Source: CAKZNE01 sp963976435 (GTDB lineage Bacteria > Bacteroidota > Bacteroidia > Flavobacteriales > Schleiferiaceae). Taken from it: a stretch of DNA of 64,000 bases. The first letter of the stretch is position 1; each line of letters starts with the position of its first letter. A model generated the notes under the pieces. That model was not told the origin of the DNA. It did not search any database and was given only the letters and a program-made list of their open reading frames with translations. The stretch is from NCBI GenBank assembly GCA_963976435.1, contig CAXBKQ010000002.1, positions 124,001 through 188,000 on the forward strand. The letters run 5' to 3'. Position numbers and translations under genes: made by a program. This document shows, one piece after another, positions 17,779-26,241 of the stretch.

Positions 17779-18437
17779 TGTTTAGAATTCACAAAGAAGG
17801 CAAATCCTTACTTGGATTCTCATTGGTTATTTTGGTATTGATTAAACTCACATTTAGTTTTTTTGAGCTCAATGAACAATTTCAAAATATAGCCCTTATT
17901 ATATCGGTATGTGTTTATGTCCTAATTTTATTGTACTACCGGAAACCAAAGAGATTATTAGCAATTGACAATCAAAAAGTAGTAGCTCCAGTGGATGGAG
18001 AAATTATAGGCATACAGGAAATTGATGAACAAATTTATTTTAAGGAGAAGAAGCTACAAATTAGCATTTACTCCTCACCATTAAGTTCAAGAGGTTCCTA
18101 CTTTCCCATTAGCGGTAGAGTAAAATATGCGAGGAAGCATCCTGGTGCCTTTTTATTTGCTTGGCATAAAAAGGCCGGATCCTTAAATGAACAAACTGTG
18201 GTGGTGATTGAAAATGAAAACTCACAAGAAATAATGTATCGACAAATTGCAGGAGCCTTGGGAAGGAACTATGCTGTTTATACTAAAGAAGGGATGAATG
18301 TTCTACAAGGAATAAAAGGTGGATTTAATGGCTTTGCTTCTAGGTTAGATTTAATTCTTCCCCTTGACTCCAACTTGTTAGTAAAAATTGGAGATAAAAC
18401 TAAAGGAGGGCAGCAAATTTTAGCTGAACTAAAGTAA
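17778..18437 (+). CDS. Phosphatidylserine decarboxylase family protein with altered active site
   Basis: 219 residues: two N-terminal hydrophobic segments (about 11-30 and 38-54), then a PSD domain of the short type. 'VVAPVDGEIIGI' keeps the catalytic Asp (D73), and 'MYRQIAGALG' and 'KHPGAFLFAWHKKAG' identify the family. However, where homologues have SP(L/I)NVHVxR this protein reads SPLSSRGSY (residues 100-108), so the conserved His is Arg105. The self-cleavage site FGSR is FASR (186-189), with Ala before the pyruvoyl-forming Ser. Both changes argue against normal activity. It lies directly after cdsA, as the active enzyme does in relatives (from memory). Confidence 0.85.
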   Translation: MFRIHKEGKSLLGFSLVILVLIKLTFSFFELNEQFQNIALIISVCVYVLILLYYRKPKRLLAIDNQKVVAPVDGEIIGIQEIDEQIYFKEKKLQISIYSSPLSSRGSYFPISGRVKYARKHPGAFLFAWHKKAGSLNEQTVVVIENENSQEIMYRQIAGALGRNYAVYTKEGMNVLQGIKGGFNGFASRLDLILPLDSNLLVKIGDKTKGGQQILAELK

Positions 18438-18470
18438 ATTTGAGTAATTAGCGAATAGGAAGGGCTAGTA

Positions 18471-18785
18471 ATGGATAATAAAGATTTAGAAAAAGAATTC
18501 TGGAAGCACTTTGAGATTGGAAGAACAATGCCACCTCAAACTGCAGATCATATGCTGATTGCTTATGCTTATTTCAAACAGGCTACTGATGGAGATAATG
18601 ATAAAGAAAGGCCGCAGGAATCTTCTAATGTTATTGAAACCTTTAAACATGATTCTTGGAAAAGGCTTGTAGGAATGCCAAAAGCTGAAGCTCAAAAAAA
18701 ATACATTAATACCATTAAGGAATTAATTGCCTTAACCAAAGAAGAAAATAGACTACCCAAAAATTTTAAGGAAGATATTAGCTAA
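18471..18785 (+). CDS. Acyl-CoA-binding protein
   Basis: 104 residues, a complete ACBP four-helix domain. 'LEKEFWKHFEIGRTMPPQTADH' is helix 1. 'MLIAYAYFKQATDGDN' holds the Tyr and Lys that contact CoA. 'FKHDSWKRLVGMPKAEAQ' and 'KKYINTIKELI' provide the remaining Lys and Tyr ligands. It binds long-chain acyl-CoA in the cytoplasm; placement at the end of the cdsA block fits a role in delivering acyl groups to lipid synthesis (inference). Overlaps convergent cmk by 8 bp. Confidence 0.92.
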   Translation: MDNKDLEKEFWKHFEIGRTMPPQTADHMLIAYAYFKQATDGDNDKERPQESSNVIETFKHDSWKRLVGMPKAEAQKKYINTIKELIALTKEENRLPKNFKEDIS

Positions 18786-19461
18786 TTTCCTTTACCCACT
18801 GCAAAGCCATTTGTAATTGTTCTTCTTGTCCTTTATCTGAATTATCCAAAATTTTAGCGTCTTCAGCCATCTTCAAAGGACTATCTTCTCTATCTGAATC
18901 TTGGAAGTCACGTTTGGCGATATTTTCGGCAATATCCTCTCTGCTAATCGATTTTCCAGATGCTTGCAGTTCTTTAAACCTACGGTCTACCCTCACATCC
19001 TCACGAGCTGTCATGAATATTTTTAAATCTGCATTGGGAAAAACTACCGTACCAATATCTCTACCATCCATTACAAGACCTTTGCTGCTTCCCATTTGTT
19101 GTTGTTCAGAAACCAGCTTCTTTCTTATTTGCGGAATTTTTGCTATTTCACTTACCTTACCTGAAACTTCCATCCCTCGAATTTCATTCTCTACAATTTC
19201 ACCATTTAGGCTAATTTCAGACTTCTTCGTTTGAGGATTGAAAACAAAATCTAACTTGATATTATCCAGAGAATTCAAAAGAATATCCATACCCTTTTCC
19301 AAGTTGAAAAGATTGTTCCTAAGCGCATATAGGGCTACAGCTCTATACATAGCACCGGTATCAACATAGCTCAATCCCAGCCTCTTGGCCAATTCCTTCG
19401 CCATGGTACTCTTTCCTGTTGAAGAGTATCCGTCAATAGCAATGATTAATGGTTTGGTCAA
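18778..19461 (-). CDS. cmk: Cytidylate kinase
   Basis: 227 residues. Phosphorylates CMP/dCMP. P-loop 'IDGYSSTGKSTMAKELA' (about 8-24), 'YVDTGAMYRAVAL', the CMP-binding 'VMDGRDIGTVVFPNADLKI' and the LID region 'RRFKELQASG' are in order. It is the second gene after porQ, 5 bp downstream, the cmk-porQ neighbourhood being common in Bacteroidota. Confidence 0.95.
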   Translation of the reverse strand: MTKPLIIAIDGYSSTGKSTMAKELAKRLGLSYVDTGAMYRAVALYALRNNLFNLEKGMDILLNSLDNIKLDFVFNPQTKKSEISLNGEIVENEIRGMEVSGKVSEIAKIPQIRKKLVSEQQQMGSSKGLVMDGRDIGTVVFPNADLKIFMTAREDVRVDRRFKELQASGKSISREDIAENIAKRDFQDSDREDSPLKMAEDAKILDNSDKGQEEQLQMALQWVKEIS

Positions 19462-19466
19462 ATCAC

Positions 19467-20510
19467 TTAGGTTTTTGGCTCCTTTTTCTTTCTTTTGAAA
19501 TCTTGAAGATCCGTTCTTAATGTAAAATGATTGGCCGTTCCGGATACATGGTAAAAGTTCCGACCATAATTCAGTCTAAACTTAGAAATTTTAATTCCTA
19601 AGCCAAAAGAAAAGCCAGCAGAAGTTCTTCTCGTATCCAGATTTAACTCTTGTCTTTTTCTGAAATTATAACCAAATTGAACATTTAATGCCTTAGTTGG
19701 AGCAAATTCTGCCCCTACAACTACATGTCTAAATATATTACTCCAAACAGATGGAAAATTATCATCAACCTCTCCAGTAAATTGATTAACACTAACATCC
19801 GCTGGATCCCTATACCTTAAATCCCATGTTTCCAGCTGTTCGAGAGTTATTTGCCAGCGCAGAGGTAAATGCTCAAATCTATTGGAAAAACCAAATTGTA
19901 TTTCAAAGGGCAAAGACTCCCTTTCTTCATTGAATGGGCTAAATTGATAACCCATATTTTTAGCTACAAGAGCCATTACAATCCTTTTGGAGGGAATCTG
20001 GTAGGTTGCCGCTAAATCCATCGCACTACCATAAGAATTAAAAGTTTCATAGTTAGAATTAATCACCTTTAAACTCGCACCAAAACTCCAATTAGAATCC
20101 AATTTATAAGCATAGCCGAAATTTAATGCCATGTCTGCAGCAGTAAAAGTTCCCTCTCTAATTCCAATTATTGAAGCTCTTTCAAAATCACCATAATCTA
20201 CATATCGAAGGCCAGCATAAAAAGTTCCAACATCCTCAAAATGGTGTGCATAATTTACATCACTAAGATTTATCCCAGCCACATAGTCCACCAAGCTAAA
20301 ACTCAACTGACCATGCATACTTTCATTTAATAAGGAAGGGTTGTAAATGGCGAAATTGATATCCTCCTCAGGATTTGCAATGGCATTACTACCCTGGGCA
20401 GCTACTCTAGCGGAAGGCACTAAATTCAAAAATTGGAAAATGGAATTCCCTCCAATTTGGGCATTGGCCGAAAAAAATGGAATAATTAATAGGGCTAAGA
20501 TTTTCTTCAT
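19467..20510 (-). CDS. porQ: Type IX secretion system protein PorQ
   Basis: 347 residues with signal peptide (MKKILALLIIPFFSANAQ). The mature start 'GGNSIFQFLNLVPSARVAAQG' and 'FAIYNPSLLNESMHGQLSFS' are diagnostic of PorQ, an outer-membrane barrel protein required in T9SS-mediated surface attachment (family knowledge). The rest is FadL/PorV-like barrel strands ending in a basic tail (KRKKKEPKT). Cotranscribed with cmk. Its presence means that this organism has a T9SS, consistent with the sorting domain at 4017-5804. Confidence 0.9.
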   Translation of the reverse strand: MKKILALLIIPFFSANAQIGGNSIFQFLNLVPSARVAAQGSNAIANPEEDINFAIYNPSLLNESMHGQLSFSLVDYVAGINLSDVNYAHHFEDVGTFYAGLRYVDYGDFERASIIGIREGTFTAADMALNFGYAYKLDSNWSFGASLKVINSNYETFNSYGSAMDLAATYQIPSKRIVMALVAKNMGYQFSPFNEERESLPFEIQFGFSNRFEHLPLRWQITLEQLETWDLRYRDPADVSVNQFTGEVDDNFPSVWSNIFRHVVVGAEFAPTKALNVQFGYNFRKRQELNLDTRRTSAGFSFGLGIKISKFRLNYGRNFYHVSGTANHFTLRTDLQDFKRKKKEPKT

Positions 20511-20515
20511 TGAAA

Positions 20516-20523
20516 CAAAAATA
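20516..20523 (-). promoter_or_regulatory. Putative -7 element before porQ
   Basis: On the minus strand TATTTTTG fits TAnnTTTG and ends 5 bases before the porQ ATG, which would give a leaderless or near-leaderless mRNA. The surrounding sequence is very AT-rich, so chance occurrence is possible. Confidence 0.3.
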
Positions 20524-20562
20524 TCATATATAACGATCCAAGCACGAATTAATTACTAAAGC

Positions 20563-23022
20563 TTATTTTACGTTGATAGGGTTTTTAACCTTTTGTTTTG
20601 TGAGAGCAATTTCAATCACTTCCATCATATTTTCTACATAGTGAAAAGTTAAACCCTTTCTATAATCTTCCCTGATTTCTTCAATGTCCTTCCTATTTTC
20701 CACACAAAGTATAAGCTCCTTGATATCGGCCCTTTTTGCGGCTAATATTTTTTCCTTTATTCCTCCTACTGGTAAAACCTTTCCTCTTAAAGTAATTTCA
20801 CCAGTCATTGCCAATTTACTTTTCACTTTTCTTTGTGAAAACAATGATGCTAAAGCAGTTAAAATGGTAATACCTGCTGAAGGCCCATCCTTAGGAGTAG
20901 CCCCTTCAGGAAAATGAAGGTGAACATCCCATTTTTCGAAAATTTCTTGTTGGATATTAAATTTTGCAGCATGTGATCTCAAATAAGCCATTGCAATTGC
21001 TGCTGATTCTTTCATCACCGAACCTAAGTTTCCAGTTACAGATAATTTTCCTTTTCCAGGACTTAAGGCAGATTCGATAAATAAAATATCCCCCCCTACA
21101 GGAGTCCAAGCCAAGCCCGTAACTACCCCTGCAATTTCATTTCCTTGATATCTATCTTTATTGAAGCGCTCAGGTCCTAATATTTCTAATATTTTCTCAG
21201 ATTTTGGCTTTGGGTCATAGTCTTTTTCCATGGCCACAGATTTTGCCGCATTTCTTACAATTTTGGCAATTACCTTATCTAATCCTCGTACTCCAGATTC
21301 TCTGGTGAATTTTTCAACTACAAACTCCATGGTTTTTTTATCCAATGCCAATGCATTTTTTTCCAAACCATGTTCCTTTATTTGCTTAGGTAATAAATGT
21401 CTTTTACCGATTTCCACCTTTTCTTCAACAGTATAACCGGTAATGTCAATAATTTCCATCCTATCTCTTAAAGCGGGATGGATGGCCCTTAAGTTATTTG
21501 CTGTAGCAATAAACATTACTTTACTAAGGTCATATCCAAGCTCCAAATAGTTGTCGTAGAAATCAGAATTTTGTTCTGGATCCAAAACTTCTAACATGGC
21601 AGAAGAAGGATCTCCATGTCCTCCACCGCTGGCCAACTTATCAATTTCATCCAATACAAAAACAGGATTTGAGCTACCTGCTTTTTTAATACTTTGAACA
21701 ACCCTTCCTGCCATAGCACCAATATAGGTTTTACGGTGACCTCTAATTTCAGCCTCATCTCTTAAACCACCTAAAGACATTCGGATATATTTTCTTCCTA
21801 GAGCTTCGCTAATACTTTTTCCGAGACTGGTTTTCCCCACTCCTGGAGGGCCATATAAACACAAGATTGGCGCTTTCATATCTCCCTTTAACTTCAATAC
21901 TGCTAGGTGTTCAATGATTCGCTCCTTTACCTTATCCAAACCATAATGGTCTCGATCCAAAATCTTTTCAGCCTTCTTTAAATCAAATTTATCTTCGGTA
22001 AATTCATTCCATGGAAGGTCTAGTAAAAATTCTAAATAATTTCTTTGAATCCCAAATTCTGGTACTTGGGGGTTCATTCTTTGAAGTTTTTTTAACTCCT
22101 TCTCAAAAGTTGTTTGGATTTCTTTTGACCATTTTTTTTCTGAACCCTTTTTACGCATTTCCTCAATCTCCACCTCAGAGGATGATCCTCCAAGCTCTTC
22201 CTGGATTTGCTTCATTTGTTGATGCAGAAAATACTCCCTTTGTTGCTGATCAAATTCAGTCTTCACCTTGCTCTGAATTTCATTCTTCATGGCAAGCATT
22301 TGCTGTTCCAAATTCAAATGTTTCAAAACCTCATCAGCACGAAGGTGCATGCCTTCCATTTCTAAAAGGGCTTGTTTTCTTTCTACATCCAAATTCATAT
22401 TGGATGAAATAAAGTTTAGAAGGAAATTATCACTTTCAATATTTTTTAAAGCAAATGCCGCCTCACTTGGTATTGCTGGAGATTCTTTAATAATCTGAAG
22501 GGCCATTTCCTTAATGGTACTCATTAACACCTTCATTTTAGAATCCTCCCCTTCTATCCGCCTTTCCTTTAAAATATCTATTCTAGCTTTCATAAAAGGC
22601 AGCTCAGACACCACCTCTTTCAAAGCAAATCTCTTTTGTCCCTGAATGATTACCGTAGTATTTCCATCTGGCATTTTGAACATTCTCAAAATACGAGCTA
22701 CAGTTCCTATTTGGTGGATATCATCCTTGCCAGGATCTTCATTTTCAGGATCTTTTTGGCTTATTACTCCAACGGTTTTATTGGACTTATTTGCAAATTG
22801 TAATAGTTGGATAGACTTATCCCTTCCGGCAGTGATAGGAATCACAACACCGGGAAATAAAACAGTATTTCGAAGAGGAAGGATGGGAAGTTCTTCTGGA
22901 ATATTTTCATTTTCCATTTTATCCTCATCCTCATTGGTCATTAAGGGAATAAATTCTGCGTCTTCGTAAATAATATTATCTAATGACAGGCTGTCTATAT
23001 TTAAAATATCTTTCTTATTCAT
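20563..23022 (-). CDS. lon: ATP-dependent Lon protease
   Basis: 819 residues from ATG 23022 (MNKKDILNIDSL); an upstream in-frame start at 23052 is less likely. Order of domains: LON substrate-binding domain from about residue 42 ('LPILPLRNTVLFPGVVIP'), coiled coil, AAA+ module with Walker A GPPGVGKT and Walker B 'VFVLDEIDKL', then the protease with catalytic Ser in KDGPSAG (about 715) and Lys in GGIKEK (about 756). Degrades misfolded proteins in the cytosol. The upstream region contains the palindrome CCCTATAGGG. Confidence 0.97.
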   Translation of the reverse strand: MNKKDILNIDSLSLDNIIYEDAEFIPLMTNEDEDKMENENIPEELPILPLRNTVLFPGVVIPITAGRDKSIQLLQFANKSNKTVGVISQKDPENEDPGKDDIHQIGTVARILRMFKMPDGNTTVIIQGQKRFALKEVVSELPFMKARIDILKERRIEGEDSKMKVLMSTIKEMALQIIKESPAIPSEAAFALKNIESDNFLLNFISSNMNLDVERKQALLEMEGMHLRADEVLKHLNLEQQMLAMKNEIQSKVKTEFDQQQREYFLHQQMKQIQEELGGSSSEVEIEEMRKKGSEKKWSKEIQTTFEKELKKLQRMNPQVPEFGIQRNYLEFLLDLPWNEFTEDKFDLKKAEKILDRDHYGLDKVKERIIEHLAVLKLKGDMKAPILCLYGPPGVGKTSLGKSISEALGRKYIRMSLGGLRDEAEIRGHRKTYIGAMAGRVVQSIKKAGSSNPVFVLDEIDKLASGGGHGDPSSAMLEVLDPEQNSDFYDNYLELGYDLSKVMFIATANNLRAIHPALRDRMEIIDITGYTVEEKVEIGKRHLLPKQIKEHGLEKNALALDKKTMEFVVEKFTRESGVRGLDKVIAKIVRNAAKSVAMEKDYDPKPKSEKILEILGPERFNKDRYQGNEIAGVVTGLAWTPVGGDILFIESALSPGKGKLSVTGNLGSVMKESAAIAMAYLRSHAAKFNIQQEIFEKWDVHLHFPEGATPKDGPSAGITILTALASLFSQRKVKSKLAMTGEITLRGKVLPVGGIKEKILAAKRADIKELILCVENRKDIEEIREDYRKGLTFHYVENMMEVIEIALTKQKVKNPINVK

Positions 23023-23075
23023 CCTTGAGTTTTTGAGCCAATATGACACCATTTCATAGGCTCTAAGTTGTACAG

Positions 23076-23085
23076 CCCTATAGGG
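23076..23085. promoter_or_regulatory. 10-bp palindrome upstream of lon
   Basis: CCCTATAGGG is a perfect palindrome centred 58 bp before the lon ATG, in a GC-richer patch than its surroundings. It may be an operator; no regulator is assigned. Confidence 0.25.
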
Positions 23086-23112
23086 TCAAGAGCTGTGCCA
23101 TTTTCAATGTTA

Positions 23113-24282
23113 CTATTTCTGTCTAAAAGAAGAACTTAAATCAAAAACAGATTGTAAAATATCCACTTCTATTTGATCCAAATCAAGACCTCTTCTTGCG
23201 AAAACTAGACTTGCAGTTTTCATGGCTTTATCGAAATTGTAATTGGTAAATCCTCCTGACCCACCCCAGCTGAAGGAGGGAATAAAGTTTCTCGGAAATC
23301 CTGCACCAAATATATTGGCACTTACCCCTACCACTGTTCCAGTGTTGAACATGGTGTTTATCCCACATTTAGAATGGTCAGCCATTATCAAACCACAAAA
23401 TTGAAGTCCAGTTTTTTCAAAACCACCTTTTGGATAACTCCATAGTTTAACCTCATCATAGTTATTTTTAAGGTTGGAATTATTGGTATCTGCTCCCAAA
23501 TTACACCATTCTCCGATTACGGAATTTCCTAAGAACCCGTCATGCCCCTTATTACTATATCCTGTAATCACAGAGTTATTCACCTCGCCACCTACTTTAG
23601 AATGAGGCCCAACAGTAGTGGCACCATAGATCTTAGTCCCCAATTTTAATTGGGAATGTTCACATAAAGCCAATCCACCTCTTATAAGCGATCCTTCCAT
23701 TACCAAGGAATCTTTGCCTAAATAAATGGCTCCAGTGCTGCTATTGAAAATGGAACATTCTGCCTTCGCTCCCTCTTCTGCAAAAATTCTATTTCCAATA
23801 ATGGTATTAGTTTTACTTAAAGGAGCAGATTTTCTCCCCGCTGTTATCATGTCAAAATCAGATTCTAATTCCTCGGAATTTAGACTAAATATTTTCCATG
23901 GTCTATCAATATTATGATAGTTAGCCTTCACTTCAGTTTTCGAAAATTCTTCATTAAAATTTCCATTAGATGGATTTCCCATTTGGGCAATAAATAAATC
24001 TCCATCCATTAAAAGCTCTCCCTTTTTCAAATTCTTAACTGCTGATACTAGATCCTTATTAGGACAAATAGAAGCATTTATGATTAAGGCATCTGGATCA
24101 TTAGATGGCGAATATTTTTGGGATAAATAATCCTCAGTACTCCAATAGTAACTACCCTTGATCCACTTTTCCCATTTTTCTCGAATACTAAGAATTCCGA
24201 TTCTTAATTCCGATGCTGGTTTAGTATAGGTAAGAGGTAGTAAATGCGAATGAGATTGATTATCGTTGAGAATAATGGTCAT
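23113..24282 (-). CDS. GlmU-family putative sugar nucleotidyltransferase
   Basis: 389 residues. The N-terminus 'MTIILNDNQSHSHLLPLTYTKPAS' and 'ELRIGILSIREKWEKW' are typical of the Bacteroidota GlmU-like family, which lacks the classic pyrophosphorylase G-x-G-T-R-M motif. The C-terminal half is a left-handed beta-helix with hexapeptide-like steps ('GNRIFAEEGAKAECSIF', 'NSVIGEWCNLGADTNNSNLK', 'NTMFNTGTVVGVSANIFG'). The acetyltransferase fold is clear; the nucleotidyl-transfer part is by family only. It is separated from upstream rpmE2 by a terminator. Confidence 0.85.
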   Translation of the reverse strand: MTIILNDNQSHSHLLPLTYTKPASELRIGILSIREKWEKWIKGSYYWSTEDYLSQKYSPSNDPDALIINASICPNKDLVSAVKNLKKGELLMDGDLFIAQMGNPSNGNFNEEFSKTEVKANYHNIDRPWKIFSLNSEELESDFDMITAGRKSAPLSKTNTIIGNRIFAEEGAKAECSIFNSSTGAIYLGKDSLVMEGSLIRGGLALCEHSQLKLGTKIYGATTVGPHSKVGGEVNNSVITGYSNKGHDGFLGNSVIGEWCNLGADTNNSNLKNNYDEVKLWSYPKGGFEKTGLQFCGLIMADHSKCGINTMFNTGTVVGVSANIFGAGFPRNFIPSFSWGGSGGFTNYNFDKAMKTASLVFARRGLDLDQIEVDILQSVFDLSSSFRQK

Positions 24283-24312
24283 ATAGGAAATTTTTTAGTT
24301 CGACTAGACTAG

Positions 24313-24345
24313 AAACAAAAAAGCCTCCCGAATATAAGGAGGCTT
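24313..24345 (-). terminator. Rho-independent terminator of rpmE2
   Basis: Stem AAGCCTCC (24321-24328) pairs with GGAGGCTT (24338-24345) around a 9-base loop. Read on the minus strand it is followed by a T-rich run. It lies 22 bases after the rpmE2 stop. Confidence 0.8.
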
Positions 24346-24366
24346 CATAAAATATTCTAAAAAATA

Positions 24367-24618
24367 TTATTTCTTGAACTTGGCGTAACGGTTACGGAAT
24401 TTATCCACACGTCCTGCAGTATCAACAAGTTTCATTTTACCAGTGTAGAACGGGTGACTAGTAGCTGAAATTTCCATTTTGATCAATGGGTATTCTGTAC
24501 CATCAATTTCAATAGTATCTTTAGTTTCAGCACATGATTTTGTAATCACAGTTTCATTGTTGCTCATATCTTTGAACACAACGGTGCGGTAATTATCTGG
24601 GTGAATTCCTTTTTTCAT
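24367..24618 (-). CDS. rpmE2: 50S ribosomal protein L31 type B
   Basis: 83 residues, length and sequence of type B L31: 'MKKGIHPDNYRTVVFKDMS', 'IEISATSHPFYTGKMKLVDTAGRVDKF'-like core, end 'FRNRYAKFKK'. It lacks the zinc-binding CxxC of type A, so it is the zinc-independent form. It stands as a single-gene transcript with a consensus promoter and its own terminator. Confidence 0.96.
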   Translation of the reverse strand: MKKGIHPDNYRTVVFKDMSNNETVITKSCAETKDTIEIDGTEYPLIKMEISATSHPFYTGKMKLVDTAGRVDKFRNRYAKFKK

Positions 24619-24667
24619 ATTATCAATTTCTTTACAGTTAGGTTTTTGCCCAACTTTTTAAGGGCTG

Positions 24668-24698
24668 CAAAGATATAAAAACTTGTACTTTTGACAAA
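24668..24698 (-). promoter_or_regulatory. Consensus Bacteroidota promoter of rpmE2
   Basis: On the minus strand TTTG (24698-24695), exactly 19 bases, then TATCTTTG (24675-24668) match TTTG-N19-TAnnTTTG completely. The -7 box ends about 50 bases before the rpmE2 ATG. This is the best promoter match in the window. Confidence 0.7.
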
Positions 24699-24761
24699 TC
24701 TTTTATGCAATAGTATTTAAGAGTTCAAAATTAAATTTATTTCTGCTCGTTAACTACACCT

Positions 24762-26237
24762 ATGAAGAATATTTTAGGACTTCTGATTTTTATTTCAATA
24801 GTTATTTTTTCGGCCTGCCATAAGGATCCTGTTATTAAAGATAGTGGGGTGAGCCTAAGGTTTTCCTCCGACACTGTTTACCTAGATACGGTATTCGCAA
24901 CTGTAGGATCTTCTACTTATACTCTTAAGGTGTTTAATCCTGAAGATGAAATTATTGAGATAGACAATATCCGACTTGAAAAAAATACGGGCTACTACCG
25001 AATTAATATCAATGGTATTGCTTCCAATTCTTTAAATAATGTTCAGATTTTACCCAAGGATAGCATATATATTTTTATTGAGATTAGTCCAGGTGGAGCC
25101 ATACCCAATGAAATTGTTTTTGAGGATAAGATATTGTTTAACAACAAGGGGCTAGAGCAGTCTGTCCAGTTGGTAACCTTAGTATGGGATGCAGAATTTC
25201 ATTATCCTACAGATTATTTTGTTCTTGGTGAAAGTCCAAATACCCTTGTCATCCCCTATTCCATTATTAATTGTGATGAAACATGGACTAGTGCAAAACG
25301 ACATGTTATTTATGGCTATGCATTAATAAATGAGGGTTGTGAGTTAAATATTGATCCAGGGACGGAAGTATTTTTCCATCAAAATAGTGGGCTTTGGGTT
25401 TTTAATGGTGGTGTATTAAATATTGCTAAGGGATTTTCCGCAGATTTCCCAGATTCAGTTGTTTTTTCTGGAGATAGATTAGAACCAGGTTTTGAGAATA
25501 ATCCTGGCCAATGGGGTGGAATTTTTGGCGGAATTTTCATTGATGATAGCGCCCGGGCGGTAATTAATAAAACGGTTATTCGGAATGCTAATAATTCTAT
25601 CCGTTTAGATACGGCCCAATTTTCAGATCAATTGACACTAACCAACTCCTATATTCTTAATAGTAGTAGAACCGCCATATATGGAGGATTTGGAAATATT
25701 AATGCCGAAAACGTAATTATTGCCAATAGTGGGCTATATAGTTTTTATGCCTTTGGAGGAAACTACCGCTTTGTGCACTGCACTTTTGCGAACTATTGGG
25801 GTCTTTCTACTAGAACTACTCCCTCCGTTGTGCTTAGTAATTATTTAGATCTAACAGATAATAATGGGAATGGGCTGAGAGTGTTGAGGCCTCTGCAATC
25901 TGCCTATTTTGGAAACTGTATAATCTTTGGAAATAATCAGCAGGAACTCAGTATTCTGGAGGATAATAGAGAACAGTTGACTTTTAATTTCAACCATGGT
26001 CTATTTAAATTGAATACAGATCTTAGTGAAAGAGGTTTTGATGTAAACTCCATAGAATTTATCAATCCACTTGTGAATCTTGAGCCCGGGTTCAAAAATG
26101 TTTTATCGAATAATTATGGTCTTGATTCAAGCTCCCAAGCGGTAGATCAGGGTAATTTTACAGATATAATTACTTTGGATATATTAGGAAACCCAAGAAA
26201 TAATCCAGATTTAGGGGCTATAGAGCGAGTTCCATAA
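24762..26237 (+). CDS. Right-handed beta-helix lipoprotein
   Basis: 491 residues. Leader ends 'IVIFSAC' (lipobox, Cys about 19). The first 170 residues form an Ig-like N-terminal part ('VSLRFSSDTVYLDTVFATVGSS', split here for length). After it come repeated short beta strands with Asn/Gly turns ('NKTVIRNANNSIRLD', 'NSYILNSSRTAIYGG', 'NVIIANSGLYSFYAF'), the parallel beta-helix pattern. The end 'SSQAVDQGN' to 'NPRNNPDLGAIERV' is the choice-of-anchor Q type cap. Probably a surface or periplasmic lipoprotein; ligand unknown. Converges with the next gene with a 4-bp gap. Confidence 0.8.
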   Translation: MKNILGLLIFISIVIFSACHKDPVIKDSGVSLRFSSDTVYLDTVFATVGSSTYTLKVFNPEDEIIEIDNIRLEKNTGYYRININGIASNSLNNVQILPKDSIYIFIEISPGGAIPNEIVFEDKILFNNKGLEQSVQLVTLVWDAEFHYPTDYFVLGESPNTLVIPYSIINCDETWTSAKRHVIYGYALINEGCELNIDPGTEVFFHQNSGLWVFNGGVLNIAKGFSADFPDSVVFSGDRLEPGFENNPGQWGGIFGGIFIDDSARAVINKTVIRNANNSIRLDTAQFSDQLTLTNSYILNSSRTAIYGGFGNINAENVIIANSGLYSFYAFGGNYRFVHCTFANYWGLSTRTTPSVVLSNYLDLTDNNGNGLRVLRPLQSAYFGNCIIFGNNQQELSILEDNREQLTFNFNHGLFKLNTDLSERGFDVNSIEFINPLVNLEPGFKNVLSNNYGLDSSSQAVDQGNFTDIITLDILGNPRNNPDLGAIERVP

Positions 26238-26241
26238 TTAT

